64,000 bases of DNA from Vesta saturnalis. Its lineage: Eukaryota > Arthropoda > Insecta > Coleoptera > Lampyridae. Below the pieces are notes generated by a model. It was not told where the DNA came from. It did not search any database and worked only from the letters and a program-made list of their open reading frames with translations. A program made the translations under genes and the position numbers. This document shows positions 33,473-47,625 of the stretch, in pieces. How positions within the stretch are numbered: position 1 is the stretch's first letter; the number at the start of each line of letters is the position of its first letter. The stretch is from NCBI GenBank assembly GCA_036346205.1, contig JARFJB010002135.1, forward strand, positions 558,001-622,000. The letters run 5' to 3'.

Positions 33473-35373
33473 CTAAAGAATTAAGCAATAGTCAAATTTT
33501 CGATTTCAGTAGATCAAGTTTAAGACGTCTCTTACATTCCATTGGCATTTCATCTAAAGTAGATGATGGTAGGAGAGGTTTACTAGAACAATCACATATT
33601 GCTGCCAATCGTGTGCGATTCTCAAGAGGATATTACAAAAATAAAGAAGAAAAATTATACAATTCTGTATTCTTAGATGAAACTAAGGAAAGCGCGAAGA
33701 AGCCAGTGTGTGAAGGAAAAAGGTTTGTAGTAATTTAGTTATCACATTATAATTCCTAATAAAGTAAATGTATTTTTTAGATTTATTTCTCAGATGCTTC
33801 ACTTTTGTTTTCTGCAAAGTCGGAAGGTGCAGACTATCATGGAGATATGCGTACGGAATTGTTTACAAAATGGTTTGAAATGCAAACTTAAAAGAACCAT
33901 CTTTAATTGTAATGCTAAATAATTCATCTAAGAAGGAAGAAATATGTAATTTTCTATTAAAGCACAACATAGCTTATAAACCTAGCATGTTTAAAAAAGT
34001 ATTACTGCAATTAGTTGCAGATAATGCGATACCAAAGGTGTACGAAATGGATGAAATAGCACACAAGTGTGGACACAGAGTATTATAAGTTTTTTATGTA
34101 TTTTAAAACTTTACCATAAATTATATTAATAGTCGATGCAAAAAACTCTTACAAATTTTTTTCTTGACATAAGCAATTTAATATTGATAAAATTTTAAAA
34201 ATAATCACTCGACTACAAACGCGCCACCATTGTCGCATGTTTGTGGCGTCATAATGTTAAATTAATTCTCAATAGTACAGTGTCAACGACTTCTACATGT
34301 AAATTGATTAAAAATATCCGAAATTTAGTGCAAAAAATTATTTATAATAGCTTGTTTAGTCATATATGATAAAGTTTACGGTTAGGTTGACAACTAAACT
34401 TGTGCGGTACTACATCAACTTTAATGTTTGCTCTACTTCCCATTGTAGTATAGTAAATATAATTCTCCATGTCTTCTTTCAGCTAAAAAAACATCAAATC
34501 ATGAGAATTATTTAAATGACACTATAACAACGGAAGAACCACCATTATATACACTTTTAAAATTTCGTTTAGTACATAACCTAGCGCATAATGGAAATAT
34601 AAAATACTAAATTAAACCGAAACCATTCAATAACCGTGTACAAGTTTCTTATTTAATCGTTTTAAATTATTCATAGAAATTTTTTGTTGCTATGATTTTT
34701 AAAAGTTATGATTCTGGAGTTTAGTTAAAAAAATGCATCATCGAATTTATTCAATTTATACGTTTACACATATTAATTACTATATTATTATAAAGCACGA
34801 TAACCTTTAAGGTTTGACATTTTTGATATATTTCTCAATATATAGACAATAATAACAAGATTTAATCGATTAATAGTCAAAACACTGTATCAGCTATATG
34901 CTACAATGAGTAAAAATAAACATTGTGACGTCATACGCGCACTGATTTGTTGGGGAACTTTTGGCGTTTCCGGTACTGGGTTCAAAAATGTATTTTTAAT
35001 GTAATATAACTTTTGCATTAGAGGGAAATAAAAAAACTAACAATAGTTTTGTTATAAAACGTATAAATGCTCTTTCCATTTATTACAAAAAATTTTTTTT
35101 CAAAAACCCAATTGTGTGGGCAAACTGCAAAGAACACTGCAACAAAAATATAGGAAGACATAATTTCAAATTTAACAATGATCATGTAAAAGAAATATGG
35201 ATGGAATCTTGCAACGAATTGATGGCACATATTTTGCCATTTTAGAGTGGTGAGAGATTGAAAAACATTTTGAGGCTGTGCAACCATTAATTATATCCGT
35301 TAACGAGTCCACTTCTGAGAGTGACACTGATAGTGAATATTTTTTAAATTTAAATGTTTTAATCCCAATGTAA
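33473..35373 (+). pseudogene. IS630-like DDE transposase pseudogene
   Basis: Seen: SRSSLRRLLHSIGISSKVDD (winged-helix end), AANRVRFSRGYYKNKEEKLY, NSVFLDETK (first catalytic Asp), GKRFVVI, then LLFSAKSEGADYHGDMRTEL, FTKWFEM, SLIVMLNNSSKKEEI where the second Asp of the usual VMDNA motif is lost, and HNIAYKPSMFKK. After about 1 kb of unrelated sequence, NPIVWANCKEHCNKNIGRHN continues with HFEAVQPLIISVNES and the acidic tail ESDTDSE ending at TAA 35373. These match an insect IS630-type family with an Asp/Ser-rich tail. Frame breaks and lost residues make it dead. Confidence 0.75.
34088..35070. other. About 1 kb insert splitting the transposase
   Basis: Transposase homology stops after CGHRVL and resumes near LPFIT..NPIVWA. 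The intervening DNA is AT-rich, has no recognisable coding frame, and shows no clear terminal repeats or target duplication. Confidence 0.45.
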
Positions 35374-36220
35374 TATAAATATTCTAATTTTTACATAACA
35401 TATTGATAACTCTACAATAGGTGAACTGAATACATGTAAATTTAGTAAATTGCTTTTCGTTTAACTTGAAGTAATACGAAATCTTTTAAACTATGTGTTA
35501 AACAAAATATTAAACATCTATAATTTCGTTGAACTTCGAACTACATTACACTGTACACACTTTATTCTACAAGAATGAAATAATCACAAATGTATCGCTA
35601 TTTATGTTATCGTGAAGTATCTACAAGAATTACGTCGATTACAAAGCAATAATTATGGTTCGCGAAGGGTTGTTATAAATCTTTAGAATAACAAACTAAT
35701 TGCAACTTTTATCAATTTTTCCACCTGAAACTATTTAATTTACAATAAACAAAGAAAGTATTTGTTTACTTTCAAATATATAGGTTATGTGTTATGATGG
35801 TATGTAATTATAATCAAACCATGTCCTAAATTATGACAATTCACTGTCGCAGCAAAATCTTTTTGACTCTAGCAATAAAATAAGTGGATAAAATGGATCC
35901 TTTTTCTAGTCTAAAATATAAAAAAACATTCAATAATTTTCAACTTTCTTTGACATTTTATGGAAATTTATGTAGAGACATCTGCCGATAAAAATATTAA
36001 CTAAAAGATACTTTGCTGATTTAATAAAGACTCATGTCGCCTAAATCTCAGTTTGTGTATTTTTAAGAATGAGTTATACCTAACTTTATTTGAATTAAAC
36101 TATATGTTCGAGATATTTTTACAGTATCGGAGTTCTTCCTCACTTCCTGAATAATATCGTCACTTGATTAAACTACACATAGTAAAACTATTGTTACTAG
36201 ATTTAATGACAGGAACAACT
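35374..36220. other. No gene seen
   Basis: AT-rich; nothing recognised on either strand. Confidence 0.4.
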
Positions 36221-36375
36221 TCTAACGCAGGGTGTCCCACGACGTAATGTCACTACTTAATATACGTAATCTCCAGTCCTAATAGAGTAAAAGGTTCTAA
36301 TAGTTTTGCCTTAAAGTAAACCGTTTTCATAACATAAAAGGTTAAATTATTATAATTCATATCATTACAATTTCA

Positions 36376-36670
36376 AAAATTATTATTAATTTTATTAAAT
36401 ACATACATAAAAAATTTACCTCGAGTAGGATTTGAACCTACGCCATGTAATTTGCTAGAGTACCGCTCTAACGAACTTAGCTATCGAGATACAAGCCCCA
36501 ATTGGTGTAAATTTTGTCTTTATGTATCTAGAACTAATGTAAATTCTAAATATACTGAGATTACAACCAAATTACTTATATTAATGGAATGTCAGTCTGC
36601 AGTATCGCAAAGATTCACACAACTCAAAGCAACTTGACTAATATAAATTATTATAAGTTAAATTATAATA
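36376..36670 (-). repeat. tRNA-bearing SINE-like repeat, copy A
   Basis: Seen: ATTACAATTTCA flanks both sides (36364-36375 and 36671-36682), a 12-bp target duplication as made by LINE-type machinery. Read on the minus strand it has about 180 bp of non-tRNA sequence, then a 74-nt tRNA-like fold, then about 40 bp of AT-rich tail. A second copy is at 49240-49505. Having the tRNA part near the 3' end is unusual; SINEs normally begin with it. Confidence 0.7.
36417..36490 (-). tRNA. tRNA-like domain (loop reads AGC), repeat-embedded
   Basis: Seen: acceptor ATCTCGA/TCGAGGT (7 pairs, one G-T), D stem GCTA/GAGC region with AGTTCGTTA loop, anticodon stem GTACT/ATTAC (4 of 5 pairs) with loop CTAGCAA having U33 and AGC at 34-36, T arm GTAGG TTCAAAT CCTAC perfect, discriminator A. 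The A-box and B-box promoter elements are recognisable. Because it lies in a mobile repeat, it is more likely a SINE promoter than a functional tRNA-Ala gene. Confidence 0.55.
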
Positions 36671-36734
36671 ATTACAATTTCAGTTTAAAATCACTATAAA
36701 AATCTCGAGACATAGTCTGTCTGTTCTTAAGAGA

Positions 36735-37110
36735 GATCTAGTTGCCCTACGTAACATATTATTATTCCGAATTAAATTGGCTGCCTTAAAAATGCGTTTC
36801 TAAGATACTCATCAGTTTCTGATGGTGTTTGGTAAACCATATTTTTCATGGGACTCCATAAATAATAATCTAAGCATGTAAAGCCAGAAGATCTTGGATG
36901 CTAGGGGTATTGTTCTCCTCTACCAATTACACGTCTTTCAAACGTTGATTTAAGAATTGTCTTACGCATAAAGAAAACTGCGCTGGGACACCACATGCCT
37001 TGTCTCATGGCTAGAGGGGCATTTTCTAACATATTTCCTAGAAAATTTAAATATCTCTCAGCGAATGGACCAATAATTAAGCGAACCGTATAATAAAGCT
37101 ATAAATGACG
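36735..37110 (-). pseudogene. Mariner-like transposase remnant
   Basis: Seen: LIIGPFAERYLNFLGNMLEN, APLAMRQGMWCPSAVFF where the usual WFQHDGAPAHF is degraded and the second Asp lost, TFERRVIGRGEQYP, HPRSSGFTCLDYYLWSPMKN MVYQTPSETDEYLRNAFLRQ. Order and spacing match residues about 190-330 of the intact family. Inactive. Confidence 0.7.
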
Positions 37111-37466
37111 AATATTAACGGTTTCGTAATGAAAGCAAAATATAAAATTATTTACTTAAAAAGAGCAAAATGTTTAGTATCCCGTACTGAGCCTGTATAA
37201 TGTTTAAATGGGCTGATAAACGGCCATTCGCGACATAAATAGTTTAATTTAGAAATGCTGTTTAAGATTTCATTGAAGGATCCCTAATAGTTAAAATTAA
37301 ATAATTTTGTGTCCCTGAAAAGTTCTAGTACTATTGTAGGTAACATATTTAACTTATTGTTCGTGTACACCAATTAAAACCTTGTTGATTTAAATTAGAG
37401 AAAAATAAACAAACCACATTCATTGCGTAATAAATCTATTGATATTTAGCAATCTTGTTAAAAGTT

Positions 37467-37670
37467 CTATATATTAAAATTTGAATTTGGATAATAATAT
37501 TTAAAGGTACTGAAACTTATATCAGGCACAATTTGTGTATAAAAGATGTCAAAGGTGACGTTCCGTAGATAACATGCACGTAGTGGTAGACCGAAATAAG
37601 CGTATAGTACTTCCCATTTGTTAGAATCGTCAATCGAAATAAAACGAATTTCAGACATGTCAATATTAAT
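37467..37670 (-). CDS. Unassigned open frame, protein-like
   Basis: Seen: from an ATG inside the frame (MSEIRFISIDDSNKWEVLYA) it runs to a TAG near 37467 with balanced amino-acid use, unlike most AT-rich frames here. A CTTAG acceptor-like site preceded by a T-rich stretch sits just upstream (about 37.69 kb on this strand). No family recognised. It may be a real exon, an old element fragment or chance. Confidence 0.15.
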   Translation of the reverse strand: MNIDMSEIRFISIDDSNKWEVLYAYFGLPLRACYLRNVTFDIFYTQIVPDISFSTFKYYYPNSNFNI

Positions 37671-37880
37671 TAATCCAGTTTTAAAACTAAGCCCATGGTA
37701 CAAAGGATAAATAAAGAAAATTTGTTACCAGATTAAGGAACACGCATGATGTCCTATTAATGAATTGTAGTTAATGTTTGGAATTAAGTATTCTAATTTA
37801 TGCATTTTTATGTGAGAATTAAAAGTGATGTGATAATACGGTCAGAAGTCAAATTAGTGAATCCTTTTAATCGGAATTCA

Positions 37881-40399
<2,519 letters not shown>

Positions 40400-40483
<84 letters not shown>
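40400..40483. repeat. (TA)n microsatellite
   Basis: About 41 TA units at the right boundary of the long-TIR transposon. Confidence 0.98.
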
Positions 40484-40486
<3 letters not shown>

Positions 40487-40489
40487 CCA

Positions 40490-42830
40490 ACAATAGCCTT
40501 GGTCACGTAGAACATGCAATTTATCCTAGGTCTAAAGCGTGGATATTGTTATTTTAGCAATGTGATGTAAATTGCTTTCAAAAGTCACTTAATTGCTGTA
40601 TTTTCAAATTCTAAGTTAACGAAATTATCCGTAATTAGTAATTAAATCATCATTTGAGTATACTTTTTGTGTATGAAGTAGTAAATTTTATACCAATCCT
40701 TTGTTCCGAGATAAAGAATGACTCTACCACATTTGTATTATCCAAATATCAATAATTAATTTTGTTTTAATTAACACGCTGCTGCTGAAATCAAGTCGAG
40801 TTGGGAGCTAACGGAGCAAACGGTGTCAAACATATTACAACTGAGTGTGTATTATGAGGTACACTAGGCCCAATAAATTGTTATTTAGTAACATTATTTT
40901 TTTGCTTTTAAGTAATCTAAAACGTAAAATACATTTAGCCCAATTTTTTTTCATCTCAATACCATTTTTCATATTATTTGATCCTCGGATCGAATTTAGT
41001 ATGGTGTGACGGGTCATAATTTTCCTCAACACTACTTATTTCAGACAGACTTCAAAATAGAAACATTTGTGTGGAAATTATACTGAGCTTAATGTTAATT
41101 ACCGGTTTTTTTAATCAAATTAAGGAAATATGTATTATTAAGAAACTTTGGCTCAAGCACAGCTGATATCTACTAAAGCGCGCTTTTTAACTCTATCTGT
41201 TGTACCTATCTACTGGAACCGGGGATACGCTGTATTAAAATAGTAAAAAATAGCTTTATAATGTTCCTAATAATTTAGTAAAATATGTGCAGTTTTGATA
41301 GGTATGATGTACTACATGTTTAATTTATTGAGTAATATTTCTCAATAATTACGGTTTTTAAGTTAGAAGATAATGTTATTTTTTTGCTAAGTTGGCTTAT
41401 TTACCGTCACCTCATTACATTCAATCGCAAATTTCAGAAATATTTTAGGGGAACCCGCTATTAGTTTAGCAAAAATGTAGTTTTGGCTGCCATTTAGTTG
41501 AATTTAAAAATCGCAAAATTAAAAGTTGTACATAAATAAGGAAATCACAAGGTACCCTGTAATACATTTTGAAAGTAAAATGTTTTTTGTTTAAATTAAA
41601 AATAAAACACTTTACAGGAGCCAGAAACTTTTCATAAACTTGAAAGTGAAATAATCATTATTATATTATCTTTAAAACGTTCTGATTTAAATACATGTTA
41701 ACATATACAGGGTGGACTAATACTGCACTATCAAACCGGGTAGAAGGATTTACATTGATTAACCTGTTTTGCAATGTAACGCCACCTACACGTTAACATG
41801 TTAAAAGTTCACAATTTGGTACGTCGTAAACATTAATTTTTACATAATTTATTCATTGCTATTAGTTTCGAAAAATTATGGTTTAAGAATTTTTATTGCA
41901 CCACCCGGTTTATTAAACTTTAAAAAGTGGTTTAAATTCGAATATTAAAAAAAACGTGTTTTTGAAATATTTACAGTTATTTCACTGTTTCGTCTTTACA
42001 ATTAATAAAATATTGTAACTGTTTAGATTTACAATATTGAGAGTTATAATTGGCAACAGCTTAATTCCATGTCTCTGTATAATTAGCATTTAATTTATTA
42101 CTCGTAAAATATAACAGACACATAAAATTGCTTTTAATCTAATGCGACTTACAACTATTGCGTATTTGTTTTTCCAAATTTTTACCATTCAATATTTAAA
42201 ATTTTTATTAGGAACCAATTTTTATTTTGATAATATTATAACCTCAAAATGCATGTTTTACAAATTAAAGTTTAGAGGCCACATTATTTTAGTAAAAACT
42301 ATTCTATATAAAATGCACGTTAATTTATTTTACACATTTAAATCTCAATTATCCTTGACCTTTTTTTTTCCTTTTGGCCTTTTAAAATTTTACTTTAAAA
42401 CTATATAGGTCAATTAAAGGGCGGTTTCTACTCATACTTAGTTACCCTAATAGTAATCATGTTTAATTAAAATTTTCTATTTTATTTAATGTAATATAAA
42501 CTTTAAAACGATTGGGTGTTTGTGCCAATAATTTGAATATTGCAAGGTCACTATACAAAACAGGATTAACAATTCAACAATCTAATCTACTAATCACAAC
42601 AGACAGTCTGTAATTTTAAAATTATCGATCAAAATTTTTACAGGTTAATAATGTTTTTTGATTAAAAAAATTTTTAAGAATAAAAATTTACGCTTGTAAA
42701 ATATTTCATTCATAACCGTAAAAATGACCTTGAGAACAAATACGTGATGAAAGCTAAACAATCCAAACAAATGCAAGGCTTTATGTGTGTTATAATTAAT
42801 ATTCTTAGGATCCGCTAATTAAAAAAGAAG
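40490..42830. other. No gene recognised; contains a solitary mariner-type end
   Basis: AT-rich. TATACAGGGTGGACTAATAC at 41704 looks like a solo CAGGGTG terminus, with CACCACCCGGTTTATT about 200 bp further as a possible partner end. No coding remnant is attached. If the promoter at 43.03 kb is real, this would be its first intron. Confidence 0.4.
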
Positions 42831-42838
42831 ACGCTTAC

Positions 42839-43027
42839 CTGTAATTATAAGTGCTGTGAATACAGTAAAACTGCGTTTTATTTGTTTAACCACGTTATTC
42901 ATACTAAGGATAACAATAACAATTTAAAAAAAAATTGTTAAACTGCAAGGATAAATTTTACGCAACGCACGTGCTGTGTCTCCTGAATCGGCGAACGACT
43001 ACACTTTAACACGTTAAAGCAAACACT
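42839..43027 (-). CDS. Putative first exon of a secreted or membrane protein gene
   Basis: Seen on the minus strand: predicted start site at 43027, 125-nt 5'UTR, ATG at 42902-42900, then 21 codons plus one base to a consensus donor ACAG|GTAAGC (donor G at 42838). The peptide MNNVVKQIKRSFTVFTALII has a Lys/Arg-containing n-region and a hydrophobic core, like a signal peptide or membrane anchor, and a phase-1 intron after the signal is common in secreted-protein genes. Surrounding DNA has locally raised CpG content. Downstream exons were not found, so function is unknown; they may be many kb away or outside the window. Confidence 0.4.
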
Positions 43028-43030
43028 GAA
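42995..43030 (-). promoter_or_regulatory. TCAGT initiator plus DPE core promoter
   Basis: Seen: TTCAGTG with A+1 at 43027 matches five of six positions of the arthropod initiator TCAKTY. At +28 to +33 (43000-42995) stands AGTCGT, a full match to the RGWYV downstream promoter element at its required spacing. No TATA box at -30, as usual for DPE promoters. It points at the exon described just downstream. Chance occurrence is possible for such short motifs. Confidence 0.45.
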
Positions 43031-43034
43031 CTAG

Positions 43035-44040
43035 CTGACATCCGTATAGTAGGTGAATTTCAGAAAGAGAGGTGGGTTAAGTTTACAACTACGTGTACAG
43101 AACGTTGTGTTCTACGCGAGCGCACCTAAACCGTATAACAATTTCCCTTACAACAACTTTCCCATCACTTTCCATCTTCGAAAATAAAAACCGAATTGAA
43201 AGACAGAAAAAAGAATACGTATATTGGTAGATGGAGCGTATTTTTTTAAAAGATCACGCCACTATTGTATAATAAGGATAAATTTTATGAGGCATAATAG
43301 ATACGTAACCGAATGGTTATGTATGAGTATGGGCTGATTTTTAATAAATATTTGTAAGTAATTAACTAGAATCTTCAATTCCAACAAATAGCACGTCATT
43401 TTATAATGGTGCCAGTTTTGTCAAGCGGTAGTTTCCTCTATGTAAATTTGACAATTTTATCTTTGACTTGAATTATTGAACCCTATAAATACTGAGAAGC
43501 TTTAGCAAAAGAGAAAAAAGGAATGCGTTTATCATACGATTCAAATTTATCCACTTTTGAATCACTAAACTGTTAATTACACGATGTTTTAATAGTTATA
43601 CTAATGGAAGGGAAAATCGTATGATTCTATGGATAACCTCAAATCCTCCAACAAACAATTAATATCCTTTACGTTACAACAATGACATTTGTTTATCAGT
43701 TTTAATTACCATATGGATAAGGATTAATCGGTGAAATATTTTATCCTTGTCAAGAATTAACGCCTTGGTAGTGTATGGTTTTATACTTTAAAATCTGGAC
43801 ATGTAATGTGCACAATCACATTGACTATCAACAATTACATAAAATTCAATTTCAATTTGCAAATGCAAATAATATTTACATTGGACGATTCTGAATTTAT
43901 GAATGCGCATACATGAATAAGTACAATTAAACAATTCTGTTTAATTTTGAAAAATGATTGACCTATTATACAGGAAGTCAATGCATTTAGCATTGGTATT
44001 TTTTTATTAAATTGCAAAAAGACTTTAAACATCCTGAGAA
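43035..44040. other. No gene seen; possible upstream region
   Basis: Moderately CpG-containing near 43.08-43.14 kb, then AT-rich. No recognised repeat or coding frame. Confidence 0.35.
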
Positions 44041-45320
44041 AATGGAAATACTTAAAAATGCCGTGTGATGTTTATTCTAAAAATTATCTGAGACAAATCA
44101 ACGAGATATAATTATTTTGTTTAAAAAAGATAATACCGTCTAGGAGCAGTTTCATGTAAGCGTTTATATAATTAAGCTAAAACATACACTTGAACAAATT
44201 TAATTAACGTAATTGTAATGCGTGATCAATATAACAAAGTAAATTATCGAAATGAAAACTTTCATGATTAATACATTTTTTGAGTAAAGGTCGAGTGCTT
44301 AAAAGCAGATTTTAGAAGTTTCAATAGCAATTGCAGCTATCTTTCAGAACAAACAGAAAGTGTAATATTAAATGACGTGATTTTATTCAAAATGTATCTG
44401 AGACAAATCAAGCGATTGATATAACTATTCTGTTTACAAAGATAATAGTTCTAGGAGCAGTTTCATGTATAGCAGTTTGACATCATTAATGTTAAGTTGA
44501 AATATACACTTCAACAAATTTAATTAATTACGTAAATTGTTATGTGATAATATACAATAGTATAATTATCGACATGTAAACTTTCATGATTAATTACATT
44601 GTTTGTGAGTAAGTCGAGTGCTTGAAAAGCCAAGTATGGAATATTTAAACATTTCTGCAGCAATTGCAGTTATCTCTTTCAGCAAAAAGAGAAAGTGTAA
44701 TATTAATGACAACAAAATGTATTGAGGCATTAGCATTGTTAACTTTCGTTCGTGCAGTGTGTTCTGGTAAGTCATTTATACGTTTGACATCTATTAATGT
44801 TAGTTAATATTTACAAATATAATTAATTACGTAATTTATTATTATTATTATAAACATAGAACATGTATTAAAGGTATTCATGATTAATATTGTTTGTAAA
44901 GTTTGTTGAAACAAGTATAATATTAAATTCTGAAACTTGCGTACTTTCATGAAATTAATTAATTTTGAGTATTTAAGTTGTATAATTTAAACGTCCGATG
45001 TGTAGCATTCTCGATACGGTTTGATAATATTTAAAATATAATTAATTACGGCAATTATATCTATCTGTTATCAAAAAGAACATGTATTAAGAACGTAAGA
45101 TATATATTCGTCGTACAGAGTATTCTGGTAAGTGAACTTACCGATACTGATCATGATTAATTAATTATTGTAATGTTTTATTTTAAACGCATATTGTGAA
45201 TAGGATTAAAATTCGGCAATTGAGCTATCTGTTTAGCAAGAATTTACCGTTAACAAATTGTTCGCTGTACAGAGTATTCTGAATCTGTATGGATGATAAT
45301 ATTGTATTTAAGTGTGTTCG
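44040..45320 (+). repeat. Tandem array with exon-like cores, part 1
   Basis: Seen: diverged units of about 300-360 bp starting with TCTGAGACAAATCAA (44088, 44396), then ACACTT(G/C)AACAAATTTAATTAA, CATGATTAATTA, GTCGAGTGCTTAAAAGCAGA, TTTCAGCAAAAAGAG and, in the better units, TCTGGTAAGT. Donor-like sites at 44767 and 45128. The array stops at about 45.32 kb, where an unrelated block begins, and resumes at 47.63 kb. Confidence 0.75.
44681..44766 (+). CDS. Exon-like core encoding a signal-peptide-like start
   Basis: Seen: CTCTTTCAG ends at 44682 region (initiator- or acceptor-like), ATG at 44706, 20 codons plus one base, then TCTG|GTAAGT at 44767. The peptide reads MTTKCIEALALLTFVRAVCS with Gly completed across the junction: a polar n-region, hydrophobic core and small-residue c-region, typical of a signal peptide, followed by a phase-1 donor. 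ATATTTAAA lies about 35-40 bp upstream of TTTCAGC. It could be the first exon of a secreted protein gene or a relic of one. No downstream exon was identified. Confidence 0.35.
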
Positions 45321-47625
45321 ACCTATTAAATATGTGATAGGATGTAGTTTCAGCGATTTACGTCATTTTGTGTTGAAGTTGATCTATTCCGATGAATTTG
45401 GAATTAACGTTGATCGCGACCTTTAAGGATGTGTGAAATTCGTAATTGTTTAAATTTATTGAATTTTTCGTAATTAACTATGATAAATTAAAGTTTGAGA
45501 GATTGTTATCTTTATTATTCCCCGGTTATTGAATATTGAGTAACGTTTTATTTGTATATAGTTGTATATAAGTTTAAATAACGTTTATTTCGTTTGATTT
45601 CCTTAAAATTTAATAGAAAGTTTTGTAAAATTAAGTAACTTAAAGAAAGAGTGTAGATGTAAATGTATTTGATATCGTTCTAGCGACAAGAAGTCGAGTG
45701 ATTGCAGTGGTTCAGCTTAATATTGAGCATGTTGGTTTTGAGTCATAAAGATAGAATGTGGGACTAACTGCTTGAACTTAAATGAAAATACAAAGATACT
45801 TTTCACGTTGATTCTGCTGACGTTTGGAATTTTGAAAATTATCGAGTCCTTACGGTTGAAAACGAAGTTTGTGTGTAGGGGGTATCAAATCTTCTCCTTC
45901 CGTTTCTTAATTGGTGGAACTAAATTAAATGAGATTTTTGTGAGTGGGATTCAAAATCCAAGATGGATTTTTGGTAATAATTTGGGATTCTGAAACTGAC
46001 AGCGCTCCCGAGTAGTAGTACTGTGACGTTTGTTGTTACGGCCTAAGGGGTTGATTAGAACGTTGATATATTGGACCTTTTGATGTTTAACGAACGAACT
46101 TTCGTGTTGTGAGGGTAGTTATCTACTTTTGAAGAAAACCTGTGAAGGGATTTTAATGAAATTGTTCAATCACCAAAGGACTAGACCTAGTGCCGATTTC
46201 GATCTTACGTAATCAAGTTACCTAGAGATCACCATCGTGTTATATTAGTGCTTCTGTGACCTCATTGGTTTATGTCGCTTTTGCGGATTTATTAAATTAA
46301 CGTTCTTGAAGTGCCACTTAATTGCCGTTCAGGGCGTGTTGAAGTACAAAGAAACTTTTGCAGAATATTAAAATTATATTTATTTAAATAAAGTTAATAA
46401 CCTTTTGGATTGGTAGTGTAAAGAAAACTATTTTAAAAGAAGTTTTTAGTTAATGCAGTAACATTTTACCGATATTCAATCAAGGAATCGTTTGAGTACA
46501 AAACAAATAGTCAACCTTATCACTCATCATCTTGTGTCAGTTCAGTGTAGGAGGTCCTGGTTCATTTTCGATTGTTGTAACACAGAAGAGGTGCCAATTT
46601 AGACAGTAAGGTAGTATAACATTGTGTTTTATTGAGTATTTACAAGATTTCTTGTGTGTGTACCTCGAATTATTTGTTTTGTTAACGAAGGTTTGAAAGC
46701 GGAGTCGTACCTTTTAAATTAAGTTGTTGCTTTGGTTTATTTATTGTAATTAATCATAATTCTGACGCTTCGCCTTCACACTTCATCTTAGTATTAAAGG
46801 GCAATTGACCCTGAAGTAGTGTGGTTAAATAATCCACGAAATATTTAGGATAACAATTTAGTACGGCGTTACGCAGAATTCTGGCCAGACCTCCGTCGCC
46901 AATTAAGAATTTGTTATCTTTTCGTATATACGCATTATCGTATGTATACATATATATTATTTTCTTATCTTATTACAGCGTTGTTTAGGTTTTATAAAAT
47001 TGTTTTAATTCTGTGAAAACCCCTTTTGTGTTACATAAAATTTTTTTTTTTTGCAAGTTTAACGTAACGAAGTGACAGTTTCTTTATTGAGTAATAGCGT
47101 TAATGATATTCAGTGTTTTATTTGACTTCTAGTTGATTATTAATTCATTTAGAGTGCATTCAACAAAGGTGATTTTTTTTTTGTTTTATTAAGATTATTA
47201 TATAATGCCTAATTATTTACACTGAGGTGTAGTAACGTAACGTAACATTATTGAGTGATTAACACGCTTTTATTTGTCAGGCGTGTAGTGCTATTTTGAA
47301 GCCCTATTTCAGGTGGTTTGCTGAGTTGCTGTCCAGTACACCTGGGATTGATTGCGGGTAGGTAGCGTATGTTTTTTGTATGTTTAGACACGCTATGTAC
47401 TCGTAATTTTGGCACGACGTCCCCTATTTTGACTACCAAACATTCTGGCGCCCTAAACCGATCTGATTACGTCTTCATCCCCTACCTTGACTTACGTATG
47501 ATTTACTATTCTGGATGTGCAAGATTTATCAACATCATACCCACTCCCATACGCTGACTAGTCGGGGCAAAAAGGCCAACTTTATCTGTAATCCCGTTCT
47601 ACCACCCGTTTATATCGTTACACAT
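45320..47625. other. Unidentified 2.3-kb block interrupting the array
   Basis: Seen: not related to the flanking units. It starts TGTGTTCGACC and ends CGTTACACA, has TTATTTAAATAAAG (polyadenylation-like) at about 46.38 kb, and TGGCGCCC at 47446-47453 just after CCAAACA. TGGCGCCC resembles an LTR-retroelement primer-binding site, so the block may be LTR plus leader of a deleted element, but no second LTR, gag or pol was seen. Open frames at 45772-45993 (plus) and 46754-46951 (minus) match nothing I recognise. Confidence 0.3.

Larger units (their letters stand above)
36227..37110 (-). mobile_element. Mariner-like element, minus orientation, with nested tRNA-bearing repeat
   Basis: Seen: GCAGGGTGTCCCACGACG at 36227 is the terminus; transposase remnants lie on the minus strand at 36735-37110; a 295-bp tRNA-bearing repeat (36376-36670) with its own target duplication sits between terminus and transposase. 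The far end was not found. Confidence 0.7.

Noticed and set aside
36417..36490. Functional tRNA-Ala gene
   Set aside because: It lies within a dispersed repeat with a second copy and its own target duplication, and has an anticodon-stem mismatch.
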